NCBI RefSeq assembly: GCF_963678635.1 | Contig: NC_087071.1 | Location: forward strand, 46,358,889-46,422,888 | DNA from: Symsagittifera roscoffensis | Taxonomy: Eukaryota; Xenacoelomorpha; Acoela; Convolutidae | DNA length: 64,000 bases | Direction of reading: 5' to 3' | Part shown: positions 22,909-33,004 of the stretch, piece after piece | How the letters are laid out: the number at the start of each line of letters is the position of its first letter | Position numbering within the stretch: position 1 is the first letter of the stretch | Program-made: the position numbers and the translations under genes | Notes under the pieces: generated by a model | What the model was told of the DNA's origin: nothing | What the model saw: the letters and a program-made list of their open reading frames with translations, nothing else | Database searches by the model: none

Positions 22909-24713
22909 GCCGACAACTTGGATCCCTACACCGCTCAAATTCCCACCCAACCAACCTCAACACTCCAATTACAATAATTCCACTTTTTGCTTTCCCGCCA
23001 CCCGATTTCCCAACCAATAACGTAACATCAGGCATGAATTCAGACACTAATTCACATATCTCAGTTTTATACTCCATTTCACAACTTAATAACCCAAATA
23101 TTGAAACCCCTGATGAATTTGCAGACTCTGAACCATCTCCATCCAATAATTTTTAAACCAACTCCTCAGTTTTTTCAAAACCCCCTTTTCAACCAATCCC
23201 GCCAAATAACCCACTTCCATCCATTTCTACACCCTCTTATGCTTCACAAGTCACCCCAACCTACTCTTCATTTCAATCAGACCGATCATCCAATTCTCCA
23301 GATACTCCCCAAATCTCCCAGGAACTAGATAATTTTATCACCCTACAACAACAACCCTTCCACCTTGAAAACCCCACTATAAATCAGATTTCATCCACAA
23401 TAGAATCATCAAACCCACCTACCCCTACACCCTCTTCAGCTTATACCGCATCATTAGCACCATCATCCACATCCACCGAATCATCAAATAGCACTAATAG
23501 AGCTTATCGCACTTTCAAAAGAAAATTCCCGAACCATCCATTTCCAACAAAACCAGGAACAGCCCGTGAATATATTAATCATCCAAATCACACTAACACG
23601 AAAGATTTTTTAGCAATCACCCTACCTTCATTTCCACAATATACTTTGAACACTCCTAACAACACTAACGACACACGTAGTTTTGTAGATGAACAAGTTT
23701 TAATGCCTACACTTCATTGGACATCATATTATCATTTTACTAACCCCCTTTGCCTACCTTTATCTAATACTCACATCGATATAGAAAGAAATCAAGATAT
23801 GCTATATCGACTCACCACATCACTAACACATAGACAATTTACTTATATAGGATATAAAAAGTCACTAAAAACACACACTGCACCCCGAGCTAACGAATAC
23901 ACGCTAGAATATTACGATCACATTATCATCCGAGCTAACCAAGACCAATTTTTAGATGATGACCGTTTCGCTAACCCACAAATCACAGAAAAATTCTTCA
24001 TCAAAACACCATATGTATTTACACTCAATATATTTGATCGCAAATTCGATCACATCATTTCTGAAGCACTAAACGACACACAAGCTTACGAAAGTTTTAA
24101 AGAAAAGTTTCAATTATTTTCACTAACCTTTCATTTCCTTGCACCACACGAACGAGATTTGCACTGCTCACACGATATTATGTTACGAACTAAACAAACC
24201 CACACATATACATATTATCGCTTCATACAAAATCACTTTGATCTACTCACTCCATCAAGACAACCACACCACCGTTTTCAATTTATTAACTCTAAATACA
24301 CTTCACCATTTTTTCTTAACTTCACATATTGCATCAAAGATACTAACCTTCACGGTATTCTTCGCAATTATGATCCCATAACCCAAATGTATATTTTTTG
24401 TCCCATCACAAAGACCTTCAACGCAGAAGAATCCAGACCCTTCCTTATCCCACATGAATTTGTTCAACCTATAGAAATCCCAATATTAGAATTCATCCAC
24501 AACACTAAATACAATCACAAATTATATAATCTCATCCAAAACACACCTTATGATTTTGCAGTTGGCACTGAAGAACTAAAAACCATTAAAGCACTTCAAT
24601 TGCTTTGGCCACTGCTTCAAACTAAAAACATCATTCGCATACTAGCAAAATTACTAACTAACTCCAACATAATACACGACATCTTCCCCCACGGTTTTTT
24701 CCCCGACAACTAG
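22905..24713 (+). other. 3' accessory frames of unknown function
   Basis: The region opens with ATG overlapping the env-region stop in an ATGA arrangement. The 5' part is Pro/Ser/Thr/Asn-rich and looks disordered. The 3' part (from about 23.6 kb) looks like a folded protein of about 350 residues rich in His, Tyr, Phe and Thr (TSYYHFTNPLCLPLSNTHID, later FLAPHERDLHCSHDIM and FLNFTYCIKDTNLHGIL), ending in helices near LLWPLLQTKNIIRILAKLL. No signal peptide or clear enzyme motif is seen. Most gypsy elements have nothing here, so this may be a regulatory, silencing-suppressor or captured gene. A consensus donor (CAG/GTAAGTAT) lies at 24717, just past its end. Fossil. Confidence 0.5.
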
Positions 24714-25791
24714 CAGGTAAGTATAATTTATACATATTCTTAACTAATAAATTCAAATTAAAAAACTAACCATTCTTTATCCATGTCTCATTTTGATTTT
24801 TAGTCTTCATCTCATGATCATCTGCAAAATACACAAAAGAAAAATAAAAAATAGAAAACTTCTTCAAATTGTTCAAAACTCTAATAATCTTTTGCACCAG
24901 CTAAATTAAATAAAATTCATACAAATGTAGTAAATTAATTTATAAATTATTTCCCTAAAAGCAGTAATTCTAATAATGATGAAAATTTGTAACTTAATTT
25001 TTCCCCAAAACTAGCAGTAAAATTGAAATTCTATGTAGTAAATTGATAAGACGAAAATGCAGTACTAACCTTTTGATATTTCCATTCACTCGCACAAGAA
25101 TTCTATCCAAACTCGCACAGCTCGCCCACGAAGAATTGTTTAAATAATGAATTTTAGTTTCAAGCTTTCACACTCAACAACTCTAACACACGATAACAAG
25201 TTTCAATCTTTCCTTTAACCCGGTTGGAAAGGAATTATATACTAAACAAAACTAACCAATGCAGCTTACTAAACACCACAACACATAGAATAACAGCATG
25301 ACTAAGAAAAGAAAACCAACGGTACCCAAACCGGATTAACCCAGTTTAAAACTGGATAATTTATTCTTTTGAAGACTATTATAAAGTCTAAGAAAGAAAT
25401 AATAAAACACAAAAAAGTCGAAAGACAAACCCATACCAAAAACAATTTGATTTTTGAAAAAAGGACACAACCAACGAAACATAAGAAAAACCACAATAAA
25501 CCCAACATAAAACGTTATCACATAACAAGACCTCTCACAGAAACCGCACGAAATCATACTCCCACTCCTGGCCTAACCCACCAGAGAGGACGTCCTGAGC
25601 ATGCTCTATAGCCGGCCTAACGCACCGCGCTACATCCACGCTTTGTGACGACACTTCTATTTTTAATAAGAGGTACTCAAGGGTGAGTAACTCTTCAAAA
25701 TAACCGAACTAAAACAAAAAGCTTTTGTGAAAACAACTAACCAAAATCATAATTAAAACACCGAACTAATAAAAATTTACACTAAATCTAA
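24714..25791 (+). other. 3' non-coding end of the element
   Basis: No frames with coding character. A short phrase (CCCC-x-A-x-AACTAGCAG) recurs at about 24703 and about 25006, and TATGTAGTAAATT-like words repeat. A GC-richer patch at 25560-25640 reads, on the minus strand, like a degenerate tRNA (TAGCGCGGTGCG as an A-box, GGTTAGGCC as a weak B-box) and may be an inserted SINE head. I see no clear polypurine tract directly before the right LTR. Confidence 0.45.
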
Positions 25792-25943
25792 TGAGACTAA
25801 GAGATATAAGAGTAAGATTAGGATCGGTATTAGACTAAGAAGTTGCACGAATCTATCCGGCCGAAAATAAGATAGCGTGACGAGCAGACGGTGTAACCTA
25901 TCCGAAATTACTCTATGAGTTAACCACATCGGTCATAACTCAT
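25792..25943 (+). repeat. Right LTR of the large element
   Basis: 152 bases matching 8045-8195 at about 96%, starting TGAGAC and ending AACTCA. The four to six bases after it (TTCAGG) do not match those before the left LTR (CAACC), so no target duplication is visible. Confidence 0.8.
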
Positions 25944-26737
25944 TCAGGTTTTTTACCACCAAATTATCAGCACACTGCTTTAGTTTCATAATTTTTATAG
26001 AAGACTTATATTTCACCTACCGAGGGATTATTTCAACCAATGTGAGGGGATCTCTATGAAACTTTTGTTTTGTGGTAAAACTTTGTGTTCAGATGAACCA
26101 CAGAGAGGCAGGAGATCTCACTTTTAGAGTTTTTTGACAAAAAAAGTAGAATCTATTATCATAGATTTTAATTGTTTATAAGAGATTATAATAGATTATA
26201 AGAGATTGTAGGAGATTGTAGAAAAATTATAAACATTTATAATTGATTCTAATTTATTATAATGTTACGAAAAATATTATCATTATAATGGATTATAAAT
26301 CGTTTAAACACCTAAATTTGTCGCTTATAGTTAAATATAAATTTGCTAAAAATACAATTATATATATATAATATAATTAATTGTTTTCTCTTTTTACCGA
26401 GTGCGGGACAACCAGTGCTGCAGCGAAAGGAAACAGTCGGATATAACAAAAACCTACTCGAAATTAGGAAAACTAAGGAAGAAATTCAAAGTATATCTTC
26501 TGTGAAGTCTGAGACAAGGAAGCAAGCGAATATGATTCGAGAGCTTTAAATAAAACCCCCACTCGAAAAAACGAGCTCAAATTAATGAACATTCACCCTC
26601 TCCGTAAAATTGCTGCAAAGTGCTAAAATTTCAGAAGTTGCATTCAGAACCTTTTTGATTTGAAACTCAATTAGTTTATTCGAATTTTAATATTTGACAA
26701 CTTCAGCTAAATTTACTTTCGTTATGAAACTGAGATC
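25944..26737. other. Repeat DNA and a doubtful coiled-coil frame
   Basis: 26130-26335 is ATTATAAGAGATTATAAT-like repeat DNA related to 7430-7630. At 26343-26549 (+) an open frame reads GQPVLQRKETVGYNKNLLEI and continues Lys/Glu-rich after a pyrimidine-rich stretch, so it might be an old exon. A similar charged frame (KNEKLEKNSKLVGDEVRKLE) ends in TAA at 27090-27092. Both could be decayed coiled-coil coding pieces. Confidence 0.25.
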
Positions 26738-26801
26738 AACGTTTGATTGATAATGCATGTGGATCAAAGAACGTTTGATTGATAATGCATGTGGATCAAA
26801 G
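26738..26801. repeat. Exact tandem duplication, 32-bp period
   Basis: The unit starting AACGTTTGATTGATAATGCA occurs twice back to back (26738 and 26770) without differences, so it is a recent local duplication. Confidence 0.9.
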
Positions 26802-27092
26802 TTGTTTGCTATTGAGGCTGAAAAAAGTTTCTCTTGAAGTTCTGAAAACGATTGTAGAATATAAATAGCTTACGCGGGGCTGTTTGTTGATCAAAACTTG
26901 AGAGTTGTTTCATGATTCATTGCACCTTTGTGGTCATTGGTGAAAAAAAAACATTTAACGAGAAAAAACGAGAAATTGGAAAAAAATTCAAAGTTAGTTG
27001 GAGATGAGGTCCGTAAGCTTGAAGTGCGTATGGAAAATCTTTTCGAGAAGTTTTCAGTAGAGATGGATGAAAGGGTTAACTTGAATGTTTAA

Positions 27093-27536
27093 CTTTTATC
27101 TTTCAAGTAACTATCGGGGACAATTTTGTCCCTCCGTTGCAAACATCCGGGACAAAAGTGCCCCCCCCCCCACTTCTGTGAATTACTAAGAATGAAACTT
27201 TACAACTACAAGCGAGCTCAAAACTAACTACCAAATATGATTGGAAGAGAAGAAGTCCAGAATATTGATGCTTCTGGTGGACTGTTTCTTGTTTTGGATT
27301 ACTCAGCTAGCTAACAGGTTTTTTTCTTAATTTTTCTGAGGCAATCCCTCCTGGTTTGGAGTCTCCCTAAGATAAGATTAAGAAATGCTCTGCTTTCTCA
27401 GTGTGTGAGGAGAATTGACTATGAGAAATCAATTTTCTCTGGTTTTTTCTCCTCTGTTCAGAGATTGCTCGTCGTATGGGATGGGAATTAAAGTAATTAT
27501 TTTCCTCATTCTGCTGGATTTCTAATTGTTAAAAAA
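27093..27536. other. No gene; poly-C tract
   Basis: A run of 13 C's at about 27162 follows a small hairpin word (GGGACAATTTTGTCCC). Nothing else was recognised. Confidence 0.5.
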
Positions 27537-27735
27537 TGCTAGTCAAAAAGTTTTCATATATGAAAAGTTTCTAAATTTTCAATTTCCATAGATGAAAAAA
27601 TGCTAGTCATACACTTTCCATATATGAAAAAATGCTAGTCATACAATTTCCATATATGAAAAAAATACTAATCATAGACCTTTCATGCAATTTTCTGTAT
27701 ATATGGAAATTGTATGACTAGTATTTTTGGTCATC
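27537..27735. repeat. Tandem and inverted CATACA foldback
   Basis: Three tandem-like units of AAATGCTAGTCATACAATTT then CCATATATG are followed by the inverted form ATATATGGAAATTGTATGAC then TAGTATTTTT. Related words recur near 34450-34540, 36120, 46490 and 47160-47260, so this is a dispersed foldback repeat type. Confidence 0.65.
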
Positions 27736-28021
27736 CAGGGTACTTTTGAAAATATTAATACAAAAATTATAGCGATTATATCCCAATAAAAATTTTGAGA
27801 AATGTTTTTTTTACCCCAAACACGTCTGTTAAGCAAAATTTTGGAAAAGTTCTTCTCGACACGGAAAAAAATGCAAACTTATGAGGTGGAAATCAGAAAA
27901 CCGTTCAAATAAAAAATCCGACATTCTCATTCTCTTGTGAAAACTAACGTTAGCTTAGAGTCACTCCCAGTTATTTTAGAGCCAAATGCGCCTTAAGAAA
28001 AATTTTGACGTTGGTCAAGCG

Positions 28022-28961
28022 TACCCGCACTGACAGAAATGGTTTCCGGTCGATTTAAATTGATTTTAAATTGATTTTAAATCGATCCAAATTGATTAAC
28101 CATGTACATTTCACGAGCTCAAATGGATTTCAAATCGATTTAAATCGATCTTTTTGAAAATTTGAAATCAATTTCAGTGTCTAGAAAATCGATTTAAATC
28201 GATTTCGATGAATTTTTCGACACACCAAAATCGATTTTTGCTAACACGACGAAAAAAAACATACCCTTTAAAAAAATTGTTGCCATTTTATTCTCGAATT
28301 TTTAAACATAAGCACTCGTGCCAGATGTTATAGAATTCAATAAAATGATCCACATAAATCAGGTTTTAAACTCAATAATTTGCAATAAAATCATAGAAAA
28401 CCATTGTAAATCAGATTATGGGCAAAATCTTGTGTAACAAACCAGAAAAGGGTCAGGTAAAATTAAATTTTGATCTCAACAATGTGCAATAAAATCATAG
28501 AAAATCATGAAATTAAATCAGATTTTAAGCAACAACTTATGAAACTAATCAAGAAAAGGGTTAGAAATTTATCGATATTTTGGTCTTTTTAAGCTGCACT
28601 ACGCTAAGGATGTAAAATGAAAAATGTTAGGCAAGAAAATAATGCAATAACAATTTAAAACTGATAAAACCTGAATGAAAAAAATTGATTTAAATCGATT
28701 TAAATCCGTTTTAATCCCCTTAAAAATAAAAACACATTCAGACTGTAAAAAATGCATTTAAATTGATTTAAAAATGATTTGGATCAATTTTTTTAGCTGG
28801 GATTTAAGATCAATTTAAATCGATTCTAAATCGATCCAAATCAATCTTCATCTCTTTAATTTAATCAACGTACTTTTTTCATACTAAAATCGATTTAATT
28901 TTAATCAACGTATTTTTTTCATACTAAAATCGATCCTAATCCATTTTTGTCAGTGCGGGTA
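28022..28961. mobile_element. Tc1/mariner-like MITE, ~940 bp
   Basis: The left end is TACCCGCACTGACAGAAATG and the right end is CATTTTTGTCAGTGCGGGTA, giving inverted repeats of about 19 bp that differ at one position, flanked by TA on each side (the Tc1/mariner target). The interior has no transposase frame. It is packed near both ends with AAATCGATTTAAAT-type words, so it is non-autonomous. Confidence 0.75.
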
Positions 28962-29814
28962 TAACTATACCAAATGGGGGACCCTTTGAAAAAAATTGGC
29001 AACCAGAATTGAGGGAAAAAGCCCCCCCCCCCTCGGCACGCTACTGCTTAGAGAAAAGGTAGAACTAGAGAATATTTTGATGCGTTTCTAAATTTCTATC
29101 AAAAAAACTCCAGAAAATACAATTTACTTGTTCAAAGCAATCATCGCCAAACCAAAGCCAAAATACAAGAACGAAAACTTCAAAACTTTAAAGAAAAAGA
29201 GTGCAAAAATATTATTTATAAAATTGCATATTTTCATGCAAAGAATAGTTCAGAAAGTTTACTGCAACAATTATTATTCGTGAAATCTTCAAACTTCAAA
29301 AAAAATTATCAAGTTGTGAGAAATGAATTGATGGCATATTATGAAAGTTTATAAAGTCTTTAGGAGGATAGAGATAAAATTTCAGGGAAAAGAAATTGCC
29401 CAATTCACTCAGAAATTTGTTGACAAGAAGAGCTATGTTGATTCTGGTTCATACTTTTTTTACAGTTTGAATCGTAACATTGCGGGACAAAGTTAATAGA
29501 ACGCTAGAAAACTCAAGAAAGAAAGAAATTTCTTCCTGAAAAAAGTGCTCAATAAAGTGCTAAAATATTCTTGTGCAAAACAACATAAATCATTCAAAAG
29601 TTTTTAATAAGCTCATGAAGTTGGGTTTTTTACTTGTATTTCACAAAAATAATTTGTGGAAGCATGAATCGAAAAAAAGGAATGACACGATGCGATAAAA
29701 AAAACGGCTGCGATAACTTCTGCGCGTTTTGTGAGGAATATTAAAAAAACACAAAACAAGGGCTATTTTTGTCAAGATCGGTTTTGCAACTTTTCCAGAT
29801 TTTTGAATAGCGTG
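28962..29814. other. No clear gene
   Basis: A poly-C tract lies at about 29020. An open stretch on + (about 29105-29285) reads IYLFKAIIAKPKPKYKNENF, Lys-rich and without context. The final part is probably 3' flank of the glycosyltransferase gene. Confidence 0.35.
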
Positions 29815-29821
29815 TTTTATT
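29815..29821 (-). promoter_or_regulatory. Possible polyadenylation signal
   Basis: AAATAAA on the minus strand, about 215 bases past the stop codon of the glycosyltransferase gene. Confidence 0.35.
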
Positions 29822-30033
29822 TGCAAAGTTGCAATAAATTCGCTGTCATTATCGGATCAGACAATAAAATGTTTGAATTGTCAAAGACACCTTTGTCTGT
29901 TTATCCAGGCCGGTCAAATTTTCTCTTTTTTCATTTTTGTGCTCTTTTTGGAGAAACCGATGTCATGAGTTTCCTGAAAACAATTCTGGGCCGATTAACC
30001 AATAAAATGTGCGATACTATCAAAAGGTATAAA

Positions 30034-31233
30034 TCAGAATTCTTTGTGCGACCAGTAAGATATAGGACAATGTTTTGGTGCCAAGTACGAATAAGTATCA
30101 GTTTTTGGATCTCCACTGATTTTGAAGTGTTTGGAAATGTATGAATAGAAGTGAACTGCGTATGAACAACTGAAGAATTCATCCCATTCAGCCGGACTTC
30201 TGTTTTTTCCTGTGTTGAAAATAGTTTTCGCTCTTTGCGCGCCAGTAGTGAAGAATTTGAAGGTCGGAAAAATTGTGAGATTCGCACTTTTAAAACCTCT
30301 CAACTCTTTTGGGCTGATTTGATAAAGCTGCTCAATCGAGTGTGTCAACATTAGAGGCCCGGTCGCTGCTCTGTTTTGGTCGCCGTTGTAAATTTTGACC
30401 AAGTTTTCCATGATTTTCCACGGAAGTTGGTGACCTTTATCCAAAGCCACAAACGCGTTTTGAATATGACCTTTTTCACTTGGTGCTTCGGGGTTGCAAA
30501 ACTCGCTGTTGTTTTTCACTAAGTCATATTCACGACCCATATTAGTCATAGTAACTGCGTTTCGAATCCCGGTCAGGTCTCTGAGAATGACGAAGTCTAG
30601 ATCTAAATACATGCCGCCGTATTTATACACAGAAACCTGTCGCATCATATCGCTGGCATGCGTGATGACATCTTTATTTCCTTCCAGCTGTGAAAAAACA
30701 AGTTTTTCAAGGGGTGTTTCTTTGACAAACTCAGCAAAGTTATACTTGAAGAACTTAGCCCCGTATCTCAAAAGCTGACAGGTCGCGTTGCTCTCAGCTG
30801 GTTCTAAAACCGGCGATGACATGAGAATAACCGGATTTCGGCCCGAGTTGCGAAGCGCCGATTCAACTGAACACGACTGACGAGGATCCAGAATTGAATG
30901 CTCAGCTGTCTCGATGAAGAACAGCGGGTTTTCCGGCAAATCTGTTTCTTGGAAATTGTCGAGCCAAATTGTCCGTGAACAATTTACGTTCGGATTAACA
31001 AGTGGCAATTCATACTTTTTTATTGGTTCGCCTTGATTTTTTTCAATTTCTTTATCCTGTTCAAATTTATTCGGCCTAAACTCGGAAAAGGAAGTGTGTT
31101 GTCGTTTATTTTGGGCGTCCTCTTGATTGGGCTCTGAAAGGTAGTTACTAAAAGCCCAAACAATAAGAAACACTAAAATAATTATGGTGTAGATTTTAAA
31201 CTTTTTAACTTGTGTACTAGTGAGTAACATCAT
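30034..31233 (-). CDS. A4GALT-like type II Golgi glycosyltransferase
   Basis: A single uninterrupted 399-codon frame. Residues about 13-31 (IYTIIILVFLIVWAFSNYL) form a signal anchor after a short cytoplasmic tail, then a charged stem to about residue 80, then a lumenal catalytic domain. Family landmarks in order: LFFIETAEH (about 104-112), SVESALRNSGRNPVILM, SDMMRQVSVYKYGGMYLDLD with the metal-binding DXD as DLD at 211-213, AATGPLMLTH, and a C-terminal CPISYW. This is the layout of alpha-1,4-galactosyl/N-acetylglucosaminyltransferases (Gly_transf_sug plus Gb3_synth domains), which add sugar from a UDP donor to glycolipids or glycoproteins in the Golgi. Human A4GALT is about 350 residues, so this is slightly longer through its stem. 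Two Met codons start the frame; the first is used here. It has no introns, unlike other candidate genes here. Exact acceptor and linkage cannot be told from sequence. Confidence 0.92.
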   Translation of the reverse strand: MMLLTSTQVKKFKIYTIIILVFLIVWAFSNYLSEPNQEDAQNKRQHTSFSEFRPNKFEQDKEIEKNQGEPIKKYELPLVNPNVNCSRTIWLDNFQETDLPENPLFFIETAEHSILDPRQSCSVESALRNSGRNPVILMSSPVLEPAESNATCQLLRYGAKFFKYNFAEFVKETPLEKLVFSQLEGNKDVITHASDMMRQVSVYKYGGMYLDLDFVILRDLTGIRNAVTMTNMGREYDLVKNNSEFCNPEAPSEKGHIQNAFVALDKGHQLPWKIMENLVKIYNGDQNRAATGPLMLTHSIEQLYQISPKELRGFKSANLTIFPTFKFFTTGAQRAKTIFNTGKNRSPAEWDEFFSCSYAVHFYSYISKHFKISGDPKTDTYSYLAPKHCPISYWSHKEF

Positions 31234-31806
31234 TTTATTTAAATAATAGCTTAAGTTGTTTTTTGATTAATTGAAACGCTTTAGTAACGAGATCTGATTT
31301 AAATGAGATACTTAAAAAACGCGTTGAGTTTGATTTTTCAAGTTTTTTATTAAATGTCAAACACGCTTGTCGCCGGCTAATGAAAATTAGTAAGCACAAA
31401 AAGAAAATTATGAAAAAGGGCTGGAAAGTTTTGTGTAAGCTATGAATGTTCCAGACAAAAAAATATTATTACAGACAAAACAATGTCAGTTTTACGGAGC
31501 CCTGCCTAAAACTAATAAAAAATTGTCGCAACGGCGCACAATTTATGGATAGGCGCCTAATTCGGTGTGTGCAGTTCTCTGCAATTCAGCGACAAGTCTT
31601 CAAACACGTTAAATTTTTGTTGAAAATGAAACGAAAGAACAAATAAAGATTAAAAAAACGTCTTTGTTGCGGACAATTCACAAAACATACAGTTTGGTAC
31701 CGTATTGTAACCAAAATATTTAGTTAACGCAAGATGTTACTTAAAAAGCATGTCATTAACGCTTTTTTGTGGTTTTTTGTTAGGGAAAAACTTGGGAAGA
31801 AATTAA

Positions 31807-31962
31807 TTAAAATACGGAATTATTTTTTAAATCCCCGTATAAAAATTTGATCGATCTTTTGTGAACTGCTCGTGCACTTTGTAGATATTTTTCTCCAGCT
31901 TTCAAATTTTCAAAGGCAAAAGCACATGCTGTTACATCATACTTTATAGAAGACATGTTCAT
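31807..31962 (-). CDS. Small 51-aa frame or last exon
   Basis: From ATG at 31962 to the stop at 31807. The sequence is protein-like (KYDVTACAFAFENLKAGEKY, then LQSARAVHKRSIKFLYGDL), with an amphipathic helical look and no signal peptide. The frame stays open upstream to about 32007, so it may be the last exon of a spliced gene. It lies about 570 bases upstream of the glycosyltransferase on the same strand. Not recognised. Confidence 0.3.
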   Translation of the reverse strand: MNMSSIKYDVTACAFAFENLKAGEKYLQSARAVHKRSIKFLYGDLKNNSVF

Positions 31963-32092
31963 TAAAAAGGCGAATTTGTATTGATCAATTCTTTTTGTAG
32001 TTAACAAATAGAAAGTAACAAATATAAAGTACTAAACGTTTGAAGTACCAAAATTTATAAGCTAACAGTAATAACCGGTTTCTGTACCGCGT

Positions 32093-32442
32093 CCAGACAA
32101 TTCAGCCGAAGACCATTCAGCCGATTTGAAATTCAGACAATTCAGCCAAAAGTATGCAGACAATTCAGCCAACAATAGTGACCGCCGCAGTCGCGCCAAC
32201 GTGTTGCGAGCTTAGGACTCTGTACGAAATTTAGAGCCGGTTATCGTCACGAAGCGGCGATGCGCGCGTAGTGCGCCCACCGGCGACCTTAAACCGAGGA
32301 ATAACTCCAATTCCTTTTTTTTTCTTTCGTAGCTAGCGTTATGTAAAACTGGCTGAATTGTCTCTGGCTGAAAAGTCTGTATATTTTTGGCTGAATTGTT
32401 TGAATTTCAAATTGGCTGAATTGTCTTTGGCCGAATTGTCTG
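32093..32442. repeat. Foldback element with GGCTGAATTGTCT arms
   Basis: The left arm (32093-32175) has three or four copies of AGACAATTCAGCC. The right arm (32350-32442) has the same words inverted (GGCTGAATTGTCT), including a matching GATTTGAAATTC/GAATTTCAAATT pair. The central part is unusually GC-rich (ACCGCCGCAGTCGCGCC, later GCGCGCGTAGTGCGCC). No coding capacity. Confidence 0.75.
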
Positions 32443-32554
32443 TTTGCCTTCTGTACACGCAGCCGCACTGAAGCTCCCATTGATTACTTTCAAGTTTTTT
32501 TGTCAGTGTCTGTAAAAAGAACAAGACTGCTCGTTTCAGGGCGAAGCCCTAAAT

Positions 32555-32725
32555 GTTCCGACTGCCTTTTAAGGTTTATGGAGCAGTAATAACATTAAAA
32601 AATTAAATGTAAGAAAAAATAAAATGAAAATTTTTTTTTCTTCCAAAATTTGAATTTTTTTTTGAAAATCATCCCCCTCACCCCGAGCACAAATATTCCG
32701 TTACTTTCGTATCGAAAGTCGGAAC
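32555..32725 (-). mobile_element. Internally deleted M1 element
   Basis: 171 bases from GTTCCGACT to AGTCGGAAC, with the M1 end landmarks in reverse (GAGCACAAATATTCCGTTAC, then TTTCGTATCGAAAG) but lacking most of the interior of the 469-bp copies. AAT flanks both sides. The adjacent AACAAGACTGCTCG plus GGGCGAAGCCC hairpin, also next to the other copies, lies at 32519-32551. Confidence 0.65.
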
Positions 32726-33004
32726 AATAATAATCGATTATAGTCAATTAAAAAAACGTAATGTAAAAATGAATTATTTACTAAAGCATTAAAAACTATT
32801 GCAATAATTGATTATTTTTCTGTTTTATAGATAAAAACCATAAAACTACATTACAATCGACATTGATAACTACATTTTTTTTCACTTTAGTGAGATGCGA
32901 ATTTCATTGCATATAAAGGTTTTAAACTAAAGTTGGCTATTTCTTGTTCAGTTTCAACTTTTTTCTGCGCTACATTTTCGTTAATGTTATAGCTACTTTA
33001 TGAT

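Larger units (their letters stand above)
8045..25943 (+). mobile_element. Large env-bearing Ty3/gypsy-type LTR element (fossil)
   Basis: About 17.9 kb lies between two short direct repeats that start TGAG and end CTCA. The internal order is leader, small basic frame, gag-like region, pol (protease, reverse transcriptase, RNase H, integrase), spacer, Pro/Ser/Thr-rich frame, env-like region, further 3' frames, and a non-coding 3' end. Protease, then RT, then RNase H, then integrase is the Ty3/gypsy (Metaviridae)/retrovirus order. The plus strand is conspicuously A-rich and G-poor throughout, as in many retroviruses and unlike the flanks. The element is broken, with roughly a handful of interruptions. 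The LTRs are about 96% alike over about 151 bases, which suggests a fairly recent insertion, though such short LTRs date poorly. The length is well above the 5-10 kb usual for the family. Confidence 0.9.

Noticed and set aside
29731-30778. Plus-strand open frames over the glycosyltransferase
   Set aside because: Antisense shadows of the A4GALT-like gene, whose motifs are on the minus strand.
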